Of a DNA stretch of 64,000 nt, positions 14,156 through 25,868 are shown piece after piece. Position 1 is the stretch's first letter, and the number at the start of each line of letters is the position of its first letter. This DNA comes from Daphnia carinata. Taxonomy: Eukaryota; Arthropoda; Branchiopoda; Diplostraca; Daphniidae. The notes under the pieces are model-generated. The model did not search any database. It was not told where the DNA came from and was given only the letters and a program-made list of their open reading frames with translations. The position numbers and the translations under genes are program-made. The stretch covers positions 2,294,001-2,358,000 of the forward strand of contig NC_081333.1 in NCBI RefSeq assembly GCF_022539665.2. The letters are read 5' to 3'.

Positions 14156-15454
14156 ATGGAGGAAACGCAGACGGTTGATATTAATGATATTAGCCGTGAG
14201 CTTTATGACCTTAAAAACAAATACGAACGATTAAAAGAGGGCCATAGAAAATTGTTGTTTGTTAATCAAAATTTAGAAGAGAAGGTAAACAACTACCAAA
14301 AATGCTGTTTTGGTAAAATAACATGTATTGTTAAAATGATTACAGTTACTTCAAAACATCAACAAATATGAAACAGAAAAAATATCACTGGTCCATACTA
14401 TTTCAGCTCTCAACCTGGAACGTGAAGAATTGCAACAAATCAACAAAAAATTAGTAACTCAAAATGTATAAAAATTTATTGTTCTTAGTCTTTCCAGATT
14501 TTATAGCTACTTTTGGTTTTACAGGAAAGATTTAAATTAGACATTTCTGTTGCTATTCAACTACTCCATTGCAAGCCATCCAGCTTTTCTGCATGCAAAC
14601 TAGAAAGCGTATGAAGAAACTTGCATTCTACAATCAACATAAATAAGCCATTACTCGATAATTTCTGTTTTAGCTCCCACAGGAGTTTCAAGAAAAAGCA
14701 AAGTTTCACATCCAACAAGAAGCTCTTCCAAGGTATCGATCTGAGAAAAAAGGAAAAGTGATTAGAGTTCCAATATCAGCATTTCCCTCTACAACTGTGA
14801 TATACTCTATACCTGGTAAGCTTACGAAATAAACATTATTGGCTGTAAACCAAATTACTAATTTTTGTCACCGTCCAGATGACGACGATGACGATGTCGA
14901 TTTAAACGCAGATGTGACAGTGTCTGCTGAAACAATGGCTAAAGTGCTGAATGAAAGACAACGAGAGCTTCACGATCAAACTCCAAACGGAGCCGGCTTC
15001 CCACCCCATTGTTCTAACGGCCTGCACACCTCTCATTCAATGCCATTCTTAGACGGGTTGCAATATGTAGACCACGGGACGCAAACTTATCCGAATTTTA
15101 TTGGCGAACGAGAGAAGACCGTTAATACTTGTATATTTTGCCAAGGAACACCGACCACAAACCGATCATGTGGCACAATTAAAAGTACAGTATCTCGCTG
15201 AAATTACCTTCATTGATTATTAAACATTTTTCCTAAAACCTAAACGATTTCAAACAGATCAGGCTACTTTACCTTTAGAAGACCCAAAAGTGTTTTTGCA
15301 TACGGAGTCGGAGATCAGCCCTCTAACCACACAACGTAGTAGCATCAACACCGCTAGGAAAAATGCTGCGAATACCCACAGGCGCAAAGTTCAGAGTAAT
15401 AACAATAGCGTTAGCTCAAGCTACAGCAGGTCTTCGATGGAAACGGACATTTAG
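14156..15454 (+). CDS. TJAP1/BEGAIN-like coiled-coil protein
   Basis: Six-exon model: 14156-14284, 14346-14465, 14525-14608, 14674-14815, 14879-15184, 15258-15454, giving about 325 residues. All introns are GT-AG and the phases fit. The first ATG in frame is at 14156, after a probable 5'UTR splice acceptor (TTCCTGTCAG) just upstream. Residues about 10-100 are predicted coiled coil (ISRELYDLKNKYERL..., ALNLEREELQQINKKL). They are followed by NERFKLDISVAIQLLHC and LPQEFQEKAKFHI, which align with the conserved block of vertebrate TJAP1 and BEGAIN (RYRLDCNPAVQLLKC, then LP.ELQ). An Asp run at about 159-164 and a CxxC (CIFC) come later. Vertebrate relatives are junction- or synapse-associated scaffolds; the role here is inferred. 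The protein is shorter than human TJAP1. It is convergent with the INPP5E-like gene. An alternative 3' end beyond 15454 cannot be excluded. Confidence 0.75.
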
Positions 15455-16354
15455 TCAACGAGAGTTGTGCACAAGTTTAGTGGAATACCTCCAGGTAAAA
15501 ATCGCTTTTCGTATTTATGAAGATCACTTAACTAGTTGTTTCATGTTGCGTCATCCATCCTCAATGATGATTAAACATTTATATAATAATAGTTTGATTT
15601 ATGGGACTGATATTTACCAACTGATGGAACTGAAATATTTGTATTTAATGATGTTTTGACTTAACCCAAAATTTGTTATCGGAAAAGGGTAAACATTTCT
15701 TCCTTTAAACATTTAATTTTCCTGGTGAATGGTAAATTGTGAATGTGCGAGATATTTCGAATAAATCAAACTTCGCTCGACGTTCGGGAACAAAACAAAG
15801 TACCTCGCCAGTTTTTGTTCAAAGTCCAAAACGGACATTTTGCATTTAAATTGGCTGAAACTTTACATCGATCCCTGTGGAGAAGTTTCCAATTTGCCGC
15901 CATTGGGCTGTTTTCTTATGTAATGTATTGCATAGCATTATAGCTTTGTGCCTTTAAATATCATTTTTTATTTTCTTATTTTTTACAGTTCACTGTCATC
16001 GGTGCCCACATATGCTTCTCATACCAACACATGAAAACGCAAATCCTTTTTGATTACGCACTAAGTATAAAGGGAATTTAGGGCTTAAATTTCATAGGTT
16101 ATCGATAACCCTTTGGCAACAATTACGAGCATAGTACTGGACCGAATAGCAGGTTTACTAGAAAACGTGCTAAAGCGGTTGGATCTACCTTTGCTACCAA
16201 GAGTAATTCGGTTTGAAACGAATCGTGATCTAGTTGAGGCATATCTTTGTTCGTGGCGCATAGGAAATTATTCGACTGAGATTTTACCAACAAACTGAGG
16301 TATTTTAATGAAACTAAGTGCATTGTTGTGCATTTTCCTAAATATCTTCGTGCC
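15455..16354. other. Convergent intergenic spacer with possible polyA signals
   Basis: This is the spacer between two converging genes. AATAAA at 15760-15765 (+) could serve the coiled-coil gene. On the minus strand ATTAAA (complement of 16304-16309) could serve the 5-phosphatase gene. The open frames here show no recognisable protein. Confidence 0.4.
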
Positions 16355-18677
16355 TCATTGTAAACTACAAGAGGCAGAATTGCTTAGTGACGCCTTATTA
16401 GGATCCCAGGCTTGTAGACGTCTTCTCATTCCTTCTAAGTAAACAGGCCGATTGAAAGTTCCAGCAGATAGGGGTATCCTGTTAATAAGGTAGGAATAAA
16501 ATTTTAATGAACTTTTTTTTCGGTTAAACTTTTGTTTGGAGTTACGTTTCTCTTCCAGGTTTTATAGGCACTTTGAAGGCAGCCCAAACGGGTGTGTGAT
16601 CAGAGCTTTTTAATTGCTTTGCCACATCATAGTGGGCGCATCGTAAATGGGCACCTTTACGCTCCTTCCATAGTATCCGGTCGGTACTGGAATACGAAAC
16701 AAAGTAAAAGCTTGTAGGTTACACCACGTTTAAATTAACTGAATCATAAATGACAGAATTTACTAGGAAGGAATTCGTTGTTTATCTTCATCAAAATCAC
16801 CCGTTCCAGGAATGTATTTGTAGGTTGGAGGGAAAGTTATGTTGGCCTCGTTGAACGTTTTTAATATTCGGTCTGGAGTGAAAAAAAAAAACACTTTTCA
16901 TATAAGAGTGCCGTCATGTGTAAGTTAGCATTTAATACTGTTCTTAAGACTGAATTTTAGCTGATCAGCTTCCATGAGAGTTGTTAGACCCCGGCCGCAA
17001 GGAGATGAAGGGTCTACCCACGTTTTCGAGACGATATCAATGACCTCTTCTCGAGGTTTGTTAATTCGGAAGTTCATATCGCCACATATGAAAACCAGAT
17101 CGTAATTGCTCGTAACATCTTATGAAAGAACAAATCGTTAACTTCAGGTACTTAACGTTCAGAACATTATAAACTGTTGAGATGTTCGTTTACCTCGTTG
17201 TTTCTTTCGAATCGGCAACTCTTTTGGCAAATCCAGCGAGAGGAATATCTTTTTGAGATCGCGCTCACGTTCAGCCACCTTTTCCGCGTGGGCCGGCAAG
17301 TGGCAATTTACAAAAAGAAGAGAAGTACCGAAAATACTGAAACCGATCGCTACGCCTCCTTTCGTCCGGAAGGCGCTGCCCGCTCGCGTGCTGTGCGTGT
17401 CCGATTCTGGTACTTTATAATCGTGATAAACAAAAAGTCGATAATGATCTAGGAGAATATGAGTTTTTGAGACAGACGATTACATACCTGAGCACACCCA
17501 AATCAGATCTCTGCGGAGGAAAACGGCCATATGGATTGTGCCCAGCTCGACGGAATGGAATAGAACGTGCCCTGGTCCCAGCGTCTCCTGCAGTCCAACT
17601 TCCCATTCGTCTCGTTCACCATTGGTCTCTTGCGTGCCGATAACTACGACGTCGTGTAGACTTTGAAGAGGAGTCGGAAGCAAGAGATCCTCCAGCGTAG
17701 ATGGTGGCGTCTAGGATGCATTGCAAGGTAAAAATCGATACATCATGCTTCAGAGCATCGTGTCGTTTAGACATTAGTCGTTTATGAATAATTAATCTCG
17801 TTAGGTTTTTCAATAGCGGTGATGTGTGCGTTGTCGTTTTTGTTTGTTAAGACTATAGCGAACGGCTAAACAATGCTGACAGCACCCTACGTGATTTTCA
17901 CAGTGACTCGTGACACGAAAGAAAAAATTCGATCTCGAGTAGGCGATCAAATTCAAGCGCACGTTTTTATCAAATAGTTGGAATCTCATACTGAAAGCGT
18001 TTCATTTAAATATTAAATGATCGACTACGCAAAAGCTTAAACATTTTTGTAACGCTGTACAGCGAAATTTGGTATAGAACTGCAAGATTGGCACGTAAAA
18101 CAAAAATTTTAAATTGGACGTAAATTTTGAATTTCCCGCAATCAGAAATTGACATACCTTGCCGTTCATGTTCCATGTTCCAATAAAAATTTTCAATTGG
18201 CTATCGGATAACGTGCGCTTGAGTTCGGTGATGCCCAGTAGCGATTGATAAGGTCCAACGCTTCCGTGCAAGTAGCTCCTGTTGACAACGATTTCGAGAT
18301 AAGATCGATGAACTGCGTGACTCACGTAGCAATGGCAGACAAAGATGAATTGTGTGTTACCTTTGTCGAGCTAGCTGGACAGAAAGCGCTTGTTGAACTT
18401 GATTTTCTTCTTTGCAAGAGTTGCATACTTTGATAGCCGCAATTTCTATTTCACTTTCCGGTTTAAATTCGTCGTTGAGGCTCTCTTGACTGGCTGACAG
18501 TTGCAGCACACCAACCACAGAAGAGAGAGCCTCTTCCAAACAGCTGACGGATCCGCGGTTCGAGCAGCTGAAACTGTTTCTGCGACTATTGCAACGGCTA
18601 CTTTCGCCCGTCACTTGCTGCTGGCTATCAATAGAGCGAACTCTGGCAATTGGATCACTCGGTTGATTATTCGCCAT
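16355..18677 (-). CDS. INPP5E: Inositol polyphosphate 5-phosphatase, INPP5E type
   Basis: Eight exons on the minus strand: 18361-18677, 18158-18320, 17488-17710, 17194-17412, 16939-17118, 16764-16872, 16546-16686, 16355-16478. They total 1476 nt, 491 residues, with consistent phases. The family removes the 5-phosphate from PI(4,5)P2 and PI(3,4,5)P3; INPP5E acts in cilia. Visible motifs: GTWNMNG (about 153-159), VVVIGTQE and RREW-like RDEWEVGLQETLGP, FRTKGGVAIGFSIFGTSLLFVNCHLPAH, GDMNFR (320-325), the PSYTDRILW block (about 402-410) and SDHTPV (432-437). The C-terminus is CSLQ, a CaaX prenylation box comparable with CSVS of human INPP5E. The N-terminal 105 residues are Ser-rich and not conserved. 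Two donors are possible after exon 5 (GTATTA or GTCTTA, both in phase); the longer exon keeps the alignment length of the human protein. The exon 1/2 acceptor (GTGAG) is weak. The gene is divergent from the G-gamma gene. Confidence 0.93.
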
Positions 18678-19632
18678 ATCAGATTTCTAGTCATCAAGAA
18701 AAATGGAAAATATTTTTGAAAAGGACTTTAAAGACCAACAACCGAAAGTGCTGGTCACGATTGTTACGCAAATCGATTGCCAAAAAAATCAGTTAATCCG
18801 CGGATTTCAATCCGCTATATGTGCTGACTGTGAAACAGCGCACATCTGTCCATCCCGAACAATAAACAAAAAGAGATAAAGACGAAAACAGCGTGCGAAA
18901 ATGGTCGCACGCTGGACCTGCAGGAATACTACAGTTGACGATCACCGCGAACGCTGCCAGCTGGTATACTGAATGATGGCCTTTCTAAACTATCACCACA
19001 CGCTGCGCCGCCGCGCGTTCCACTTTCTCAACTCCCGTCAGCCATGCACCAACTCCTCGACTATGCGTATCCATGGTAGCCGTCTCGTAGTCAACACACA
19101 TCATACAACTTACCTACCCATGTGTTATATTAAGATGAGGGTGGGACGGCAGAGGAAACGCAGCCATTATGCAATGTTTTATTTATTTACGTATTTTGTG
19201 TATGCGGCTGGCGGGAACGCGATCTGCGTGTTATTCCAATACGGCTGAACATTTCGTGATTGGATTTCGAAGATTCGTAACATTAGAGAAATTGAAGTTA
19301 ATTATGTCTGTATAGAAATATTTTCGTTTGAAACCTTGCGCGAAGTAATAACAGTAGTGGCAGCTTACGGACTTCGTAAGCAAAATATTGGAAGCAATTG
19401 TATCATCGTTGGGGGAAGTGCTGCAACTCTTCGTCCAAACAGCAAATTGAATTTGTGTTGTCACGTGACTTCTTTGCTACTATTATCTTCGCATGTCCAA
19501 ATTGGATTACCGCCGGAATTCTCTATCTGAAAACCTTAAACTAAGGCGAAAGATAGACAAGGGGTGTAGAATGTAGAAGGTCACGCTTATTCCGCAGTCT
19601 TATGGCATCCGATGATAAGTGAAAACTGCGAG

Positions 19633-19640
19633 TATATAAA
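19633..19640 (+). promoter_or_regulatory. Distal TATA box candidate
   Basis: TATATAAA sits about 290 nt upstream of the G-gamma start codon, in a GC-richer local context with pyrimidine-rich sequence about 30 nt downstream. It could drive an alternative transcript with a longer leader. Confidence 0.4.
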
Positions 19641-19868
19641 GATAGGCCCTATTTCCGGCCTGAACTCGCACTTCTCGCTTCGTTGCTCTCTCGTTCACTC
19701 ACGGCAGCTGCTCTGTTCTTTCAACCGCCAGGATTTTTTTGCTTTTTACACACATCCTGCAGCTATTGAGCGGATTGGTTGAAACCAGGTCACGTGTTAC
19801 TGACTCTAGTAGGGCGTGTCCTCTCCCCCACCAACTCGTTTCGTTTGGTCGATCGATTGTTTGGTTGG

Positions 19869-19874
19869 TATAAA
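19869..19874 (+). promoter_or_regulatory. Proximal TATA box of the G-gamma gene
   Basis: TATAAA followed by GCGGGC lies 62 nt before the G-gamma ATG. A candidate start region (CGCTTCAAACC, about 19895-19905) is 26-31 nt downstream, the normal TATA-to-start distance. This would give a leader of only about 30 nt. Confidence 0.55.
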
Positions 19875-19930
19875 GCGGGCGCTCCGGCTCCCATTTCGCT
19901 TCAAACCTGGATCTCGCTATTCTAGCTCAG

Positions 19931-20691
19931 ATGGATAAGGATATGCTCAAGAAGCAAATCGAGAACATGAAGTTCCAGGCTACCATGGAACGATGGCCAC
20001 TCTCCAAATCCATCGCAGCGTGAGTACTTGTTTGTTAACATTTTTCGTTATGTTTTTTCGTCTATTTTGGTAATAGAAAATCGTGTAGGTCTCCTCCCAA
20101 TCGATGACTCAAATCCTGGCAAACGAAAGCCGATTATCGTGTTTTGTGAATCTCTGTAAAATCCAAACCTCCTAAGTGTTTGTGGTCAGTTAGTAACAAC
20201 AAATCTTTGCGTTCTGTGACAACCTAGTAGTGAGGTTAAATCTGATTTAAACCAGTGTACCATCAATTGTGAATTTCTCCAAAGTATTGATCGTCGCATT
20301 GTGTCTCACGATCGATCTGGCGAGACCCAGCGGTAGCATTTTTCGCTGTCGGAAGCCTATAGTTCTGCGCATGCGCCGCCCGGTGACACGCAGTAAGCCG
20401 AGTCGCCGGGAGAGCCAACCGACAACTCTTGTGAACTCCCCCTCCGTCCCCTCCTCCCACTTTTTTTTTTTTTGTCGTGTAATCCTATTCCGATGCTGAA
20501 TCAAATCGACTTTTATTGCATATTTTCACGTGTGCAAGCTATTTGACTTTAATTTCCATAAAAATCTTTTTATTTCGAACTGCAGGATGAGAGAGTACAT
20601 CGAAGAACACGAAAAGACAGACCCATTGATTCACGCTCCGGACAAGAAGAGCAATCCATGGGCAGAAAAGGGCAAATGCATCATCATGTAG
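19931..20691 (+). CDS. Ggamma30A: G-protein gamma subunit, G-gamma-30A type
   Basis: Two exons, 19931-20019 and 20586-20691, joined by a 566-nt GT-AG intron, encode 64 residues. The start [19 protein letters not shown], the segment [20 protein letters not shown] and [19 protein letters not shown] closely match, from memory, Drosophila G-gamma-30A. That protein is the gamma partner of the photoreceptor G-protein in phospholipase-C-based phototransduction. The last four residues, CIIM, form a CaaX prenylation box that anchors the beta-gamma dimer in the membrane. The length is normal for a gamma subunit. The ATG is the only sensible start and lies about 60 nt after a TATA box. The gene is divergent from the INPP5E-like gene; both products are prenylated. 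Confidence 0.95.
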
Positions 20692-23600
20692 CATGGCTAC
20701 GGGACTCATCGTGTGCAATCACTACATTCGTCTTATTTGCGGATCGAATTCAAAATCATCACCTTTTTCCTCCCCTTAAAACTGAAAGACGACGTGGGGA
20801 AGATATTCTTCATCATACCAGTCAAGTGAATAATAATTGATCTTGTCCAGTGCATTTCACTCTTCCCCACAACCCTTGTCCAATTATATTACCTTCCGGC
20901 GACTAGCATTATTATTGAATGCAAAACCCGATTACCAGCAGTTTTGAATTGTTTAAAGCTGCTGATGTGCTTATTGTTTTGTCTGATTTGATTCTCTGTT
21001 TGACTTGACTTTTTCTGAAATAGAAACTTGTGCTGTCATTTTGCGTTCGTCCTTCGTGCGAGTTCCGGCGTCTAGTAAAGCCGTACGATTTGAATCTCAC
21101 CACCAAAAACAAAACGATGAACTTGTCTTCATGTTTGGTTCTTAGTTTTTACTTCTTAAAAATAAACAAAACAAAATGTATACACGCTTGCGTATTCAGC
21201 TTTATAGGTTATTTGTGATATTTCCCTTTGCATATCTATACGCAATAATTAAACCACTTTTGCCATATTGTTCAATGGCTCAACTCGGGAAGTAAAAAGT
21301 AAGTTTCCCGAAAGGAATTCTGTTGAGATACCTGAAATGAATATTGCCGATGATGGTTTTTGCGATAATTTTACCAACAGATGGCGGTTGCAACGCTTAC
21401 GTTTACCGCCCAATACAAACCTGCTGGCGTGCCAGTACAGTCTGTATCCCTAATTCCCTTTTCCCTATACAAATTCTGAAAATTCCTGTCGCGCCAGTTC
21501 GTTACGGTATTTTCATTCAGCTTTTGGCCTGGGGTTGCAGCGCATTCGGCGAGTGTGACAATCTGGCAACAATGCAAACGGCAACCAATGGAGGAAAAGA
21601 GGGTTGGAGACCTTCGTTAAAATTCGGGCAGTCGAATACGTTCTCATGGTTTTCATGTCGAAGATCCGGTGTCGGGAAAAATTCGTATCCAAAACCATCT
21701 GGCCATCACTGATTTGTTACATTTCATAAATGTTTCGGATGGAATTGCCGTTCACAAAATTATTACTGTAGGTGCTTCTTCAGTGATTCTTGCCGCAAAT
21801 TACTTCACCACGCGATAGTGTAAGAATTCAGGCGTTCCTAAAGCTAACGTACCCAACAATAGCGAATCACTAGGCACAGGTACATGAAAATATTCCATTA
21901 ATAAATTTTTGTGATTTTGATTTCCAGAAAACTAAAAAGAAGCATTACTTGGGGTGCATTGCTTGTCCTTTCATAGTTTATTGAATGAAGGCAATAAGGT
22001 GCCCATTGAGCTTTCTATATGTGGAGAGCTTAAAGATGGTAAATTTTGGCCACTGCAATTATAGGGTTATAGCTATCAAAGTGAACATAATGGCTTATGT
22101 TTATATGCAAAGGGCTACTGGGACTAATATAAGTGTCGTGTACTTAATACCCAATGTTCATACTGTATAGTTTGAACATTCAGCTAATTTGCTTTCCCAA
22201 TCCTGATGGCAGTTACCACATCTTGGTGGCAAACTTGAATGTGTTTGATTCCTGTCTTTCAATTTCAACTGAAATCAAAGGTATTGGGAAATCAGGAGCA
22301 CTGGATAAAATTTGTGTGCCAAATAATGCTGTAAATGGACATTCTATGCTATTGTGTACCATAGTGTTACATGTCATCCAAATTTATGGGAAACTATTGA
22401 ACAGCATAGGTAATAAAGTTTAAAGAATTTTTTACTAGATTCTATCTTTCCCATGATCTTAGCTTTTTTTTGGTTTCCCAGTAGGTCTGGGTGGTGATGA
22501 TTCATATTACGATTTTGGGATTAAACCGTGCTATAAAGTATCATTTAATGAAGTCGAAATTTGAATATGGTTAAATGATTTACCTTTTATTATGAAGATT
22601 GTGTTGAAGTTTGCATTGGTTCAAGTTTCATTGGCTAGCACTAGTTCAGAAGTAGGGAAAATTTGGTAAGTTAGATGTTATTTTTGCTGCACAAGATCTT
22701 ATTTGATAAACAATTGTTCGTAGATTACCGGGGGATATAAATATGACACAAGATCTATGGTCCTATTAATCTTCTAACTATTTCCAGGTTTAAAAAAAAA
22801 AATGACTATGTAAACAGAGCATCTGTAGGTTTGTATTTAGGTTAGTACTAATAATTTTTCCGTCTTGTTTGTTTTGCTTTCTTAGTTTTTATTACAATGG
22901 CAACGTATCCTTGGCTTCTCAGTACGAATACGTACATGTGTATTTTAGATGCAATTGTGGAACAGTTTGGAAAGAACCAACTGAAGAAAACTAGGAGAGT
23001 GATGGCTGTTTTTCACACATTACTACATCATCGTAACCTTTTATAAAAGTATTTTGTGAATCATAATGATTTCTTAACTTACATATCTTTTCTACAGAAA
23101 GAATTTTCGTTTTGACCAACCGTTATTCCAAATCATCCTGGTTTTGGTAGGAATTATCTTCATTGTACTTAATGGCATTTGCACTGAAATTCTATCTGTC
23201 TAATACCAAAAGAAAGACTTGGAAGTTGTTGGTTTGTATATGAACAAAGTTATCTCCGTTTGATTTAAGCGTTATTTAAAAATTAAACGTGTTTATTTTC
23301 ACAATTTCAAGGGTGTAAGCATGTTGAAGACGGAACAGCCATGAAGATGAACGAAACCTATATGCCTAGCTGAGAGGACTATTGAAGTAGGTAATAAAGT
23401 AGATCGATACGATAATACAGTAAAGAACACTTGACATCTCTTTCAAACAAATTTGATATAATTTTTCTACTTTGTGTATCGATTAACCGTTTTGAAAACC
23501 CCGATGTTAATTACTTTGGGATATACATAGTTGTGTCAAAGAAACATTACTTACAAGTAAGTTTAGTAACAAGCGATCCATCGCTGAAAGGAGCGTAATT

Positions 23601-24139
23601 CTTCCGGGCGAGTAACTCATAAAGTTACAAAAGAATGATTTTTATTTTATTTTGCAATGTGGCAGCCATGTGCATTATTTTATTCTACTGCACTTCACTA
23701 TTTGGTAATTTGTTAAATATTGACATATTAGAGTTTTCACCAATTTAATATTCAGGTTTTTTAAATTGCATTCTTCTTTACGGATTTCTAATCACGCTTT
23801 TCAGAGCCAAATCTTTCCCATTTACAAATAGGATTTTACATAAAAATGCCTTACAGCTTAACTTATGTTTGAGGAATAATATGTAATGACAGCAAAGATA
23901 AGTTGCTGTTTCTTCTAACTGCTAGTGTTTAAATGATTTGGCACATACCATTATAGCTTGGAAGCTAAATACCCAAGTAATATGATTTTGTTGCAGATGG
24001 TAAAAATTCCTGTTTACTGCTCCACTTACCATGTGGGAAGGCCTTCACAGCAGTATGAGTTATTCAAATCTAGTTTGACTTCTAAATATTGTCTTCGGCC
24101 TTTAATAAAATTCAACAGTTATTTAAATAATATATTATT
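20692..24139. other. 3' flank and AT-rich intergenic DNA, no recognised gene
   Basis: The region starts with the presumed 3'UTR of the G-gamma gene. Between about 22.1 and 23.4 kb there are several short open segments with plausible splice sites (for example 22154-22423 and 22885-22995) that suggest a decayed or very divergent gene. They show no family motif and cannot be joined convincingly. The rest is AT-rich without visible features. Confidence 0.4.
21161..21166 (+). terminator. Possible polyadenylation signal of the G-gamma gene
   Basis: AATAAA about 470 nt after the G-gamma stop codon, the first canonical hexamer that I notice on this strand. Use is inferred only. Confidence 0.35.
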
Positions 24140-24910
24140 TTACTCCTAAGTCATGTCTAGATCCTAGTATGATTGATATTTCGAGTATCGAACCGATTTT
24201 AACTATATTCTTGCTAACAGATGGCGCTAGCGACGAGAAACAACCCAAATTCGTTTAAAATTTCGATTTATTGAGAAACTACACAACTTAAGAGAAAACA
24301 AATGCTATATTCGGAATCAGCGTTTAATTCTGATCATTTCTGGTGAGTTTCATCAAATTTTTTGACATTTCATTTTATTGCAAATTTCGACAAAAGTGCC
24401 TTCCCATTCTTCTCGAAATCCGAAAAAAAAAAAAAAATCCCTTAGATTTGTATGAAACTCACACCAAATAATCAAAATTGAACGTTGGTTCCAAATATAG
24501 CATTAGTTTTCTGGTTAATTGTGTAGTTTTTGGATAAAATGTAATCAAAGTAATTTAATTTGTTTTTCGTTGCCAGCGCCATCTGTTAGAAGATATATTA
24601 TTCAAATATTACAAATTCGATGCAACTCACCTGTAACAAGTAAAATTGAACTTTGATTACCATATAACATTATTTTAGTCCTAAATGATGTCTAAATCCT
24701 AGTACGATTGATATTTTCAGTACCGAACCGATTTTAACTATATTGTTGCTAACAGATGTCGCTAACGACGAAAAACAAACAAAAATCACTTAAATTGCGA
24801 TTTATTCAAAAACTGCACAACCTACGGTAAAACTAATGCTATATTGGGAATCAGCGTTTAATTCTGATTACTTCTGGTGAGTTTCATCAAATTCCTTGAG
24901 ATTTCCTTTT
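24140..24910 (+). repeat. Tandem duplication of TIR element plus flank, period about 535 bp
   Basis: Sequence from about 24140 (CCTAAGTCATGTCTAGATCC, then CCGATTTTAACTATATT and GCTAACAGATG) recurs from about 24672 with scattered differences. The match covers about 60 nt of flank as well as the left part of the TIR element, up to the GACAAAAGTG motif. The second copy then diverges where a short palindrome (AGAAGGCTATAGCCTTC) begins. A cousin of that palindrome occurs near 25296-25318. Confidence 0.65.
24217..24592. mobile_element. TIR element with AGATGGCGC ends (MITE-like)
   Basis: The left end CTAACAGATGGCGCTAGCGA and the right end, whose reverse complement reads CTAACAGATGGCGCTGGCAA, are inverted. 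The similarity runs inward for more than 100 nt (AAACTACACAA..., AATGCTATATT.GGAA). No open frame is present, so it is non-autonomous. The superfamily is not decided. Confidence 0.7.
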
Positions 24911-25024
24911 TTTGCGAATTTCGACAAAAGTGAGAAGGCTATAGCCTTCCCACTCTTTCATTTTTGGCAAAAATCTAACTATAGCTAAAAATACATGAAT
25001 TTTATTCAAAATTTAACGGGGATC

Positions 25025-25105
25025 TATGGCAATCCATTTTACCCATAATAAAAATTTTAAAAAATTGGCCTTTTTTTCTCTTTTACGGCTATCGCCATCT
25101 ACCGG
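25025..25105 (-). repeat. Half copy of foldback MITE
   Basis: The run from ATGGCAATCCATTTTACCC to CGCCATCTACCGG is the inverse of one arm of the full foldback element at 25673-25868. Only one arm is present. Confidence 0.6.
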
Positions 25106-25672
25106 TACGATTTCTAGTTAATTCTCTACATACACTGACCGAAAAAATTTTAAGCCCGACTTTCTGTTTTTTATGGTTAATTCAAAAAGTAAATGCCTAA
25201 TATGAGAAAATACCCCATTTTCGTGATCAGCGATCAATTTAGAATCGGAATAATGTATTTTTAATGAAATCTAGGATTTGAAGAAAATGGGATAAGTGAG
25301 AAGGTTATAGCCTTCTTACTTTTTCAATTTTGGCAAAATTTAAGATTTCGCTTTAAATACGTGGTTTCGATGCAGAATTAAACGGGCATCACGAATGTGA
25401 GGGTTGTTTTCTCGTGGGACTCATAGCTTTTGAATAAAACGTAAAAAACGGTAAAAGTAGGGTTCAAAAATAAGGCCGCGCTTATACTGCCGGGCTTAAT
25501 ATTTTTTCCTATTAAAAAATAATAGCATTAAATTTAGATAACTATAGATGATTCTGATTCAGGATTAATCAAGGAACACGAAAATGGAATTTGTTTTTAC
25601 GTAATTTTATAGTTTTGGAGTAATCTAAAATATTTTAAGCCCGACTATATAAGCCCATTCTATATCTAGAAA

Positions 25673-25868
25673 TGTGACCGGTAGATGGCGATAGCAATAA
25701 AATAGAAAAAAGGCCAAAGATTTTTTATTTTATAATGGGTAAAACGGATTGCCATACAGTATGTAACTATGGCAATCCGTTTTACACAAAAAAAAAAAAA
25801 AAATTTCGCCAAAAAAAAAATCACACTTTTTTCTTTTTTTCCCACACGTAGCCATCTACCGCTTAGAC
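25673..25868. mobile_element. Foldback MITE with GGTAGATGGC ends
   Basis: A 196-bp element in which CCGGTAGATGGCGATAG ... AAACGGATTGCCATA is followed, after a short loop, by TATGGCAATCCGTTTTAC ... TAGCCATCTACCGC. It is therefore almost wholly palindromic. The flank GACTCGTTATTACTGGCA is also repeated, inverted, beside the half copy at 32.8 kb, so the true terminus may extend to that GCCAGTAATAA motif. No coding capacity. Confidence 0.65.

Larger units (their letters stand above)
18678..19930. other. Divergent intergenic region between INPP5E-like and G-gamma genes
   Basis: About 1.25 kb separate the two divergent start codons. The right half holds two TATA-type core promoter motifs, an E-box CACGTG at 19791-19796 and a reversed CCAAT box (ATTGGTT) near 19775. 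The left half presumably holds the INPP5E promoter, but no clear core element is visible there. Short open frames here look non-coding. Confidence 0.5.

Noticed and set aside
15743-15943. 66-codon frame after the coiled-coil gene
   Set aside because: No continuity with the gene's exons and no motif; contains a likely polyA signal.
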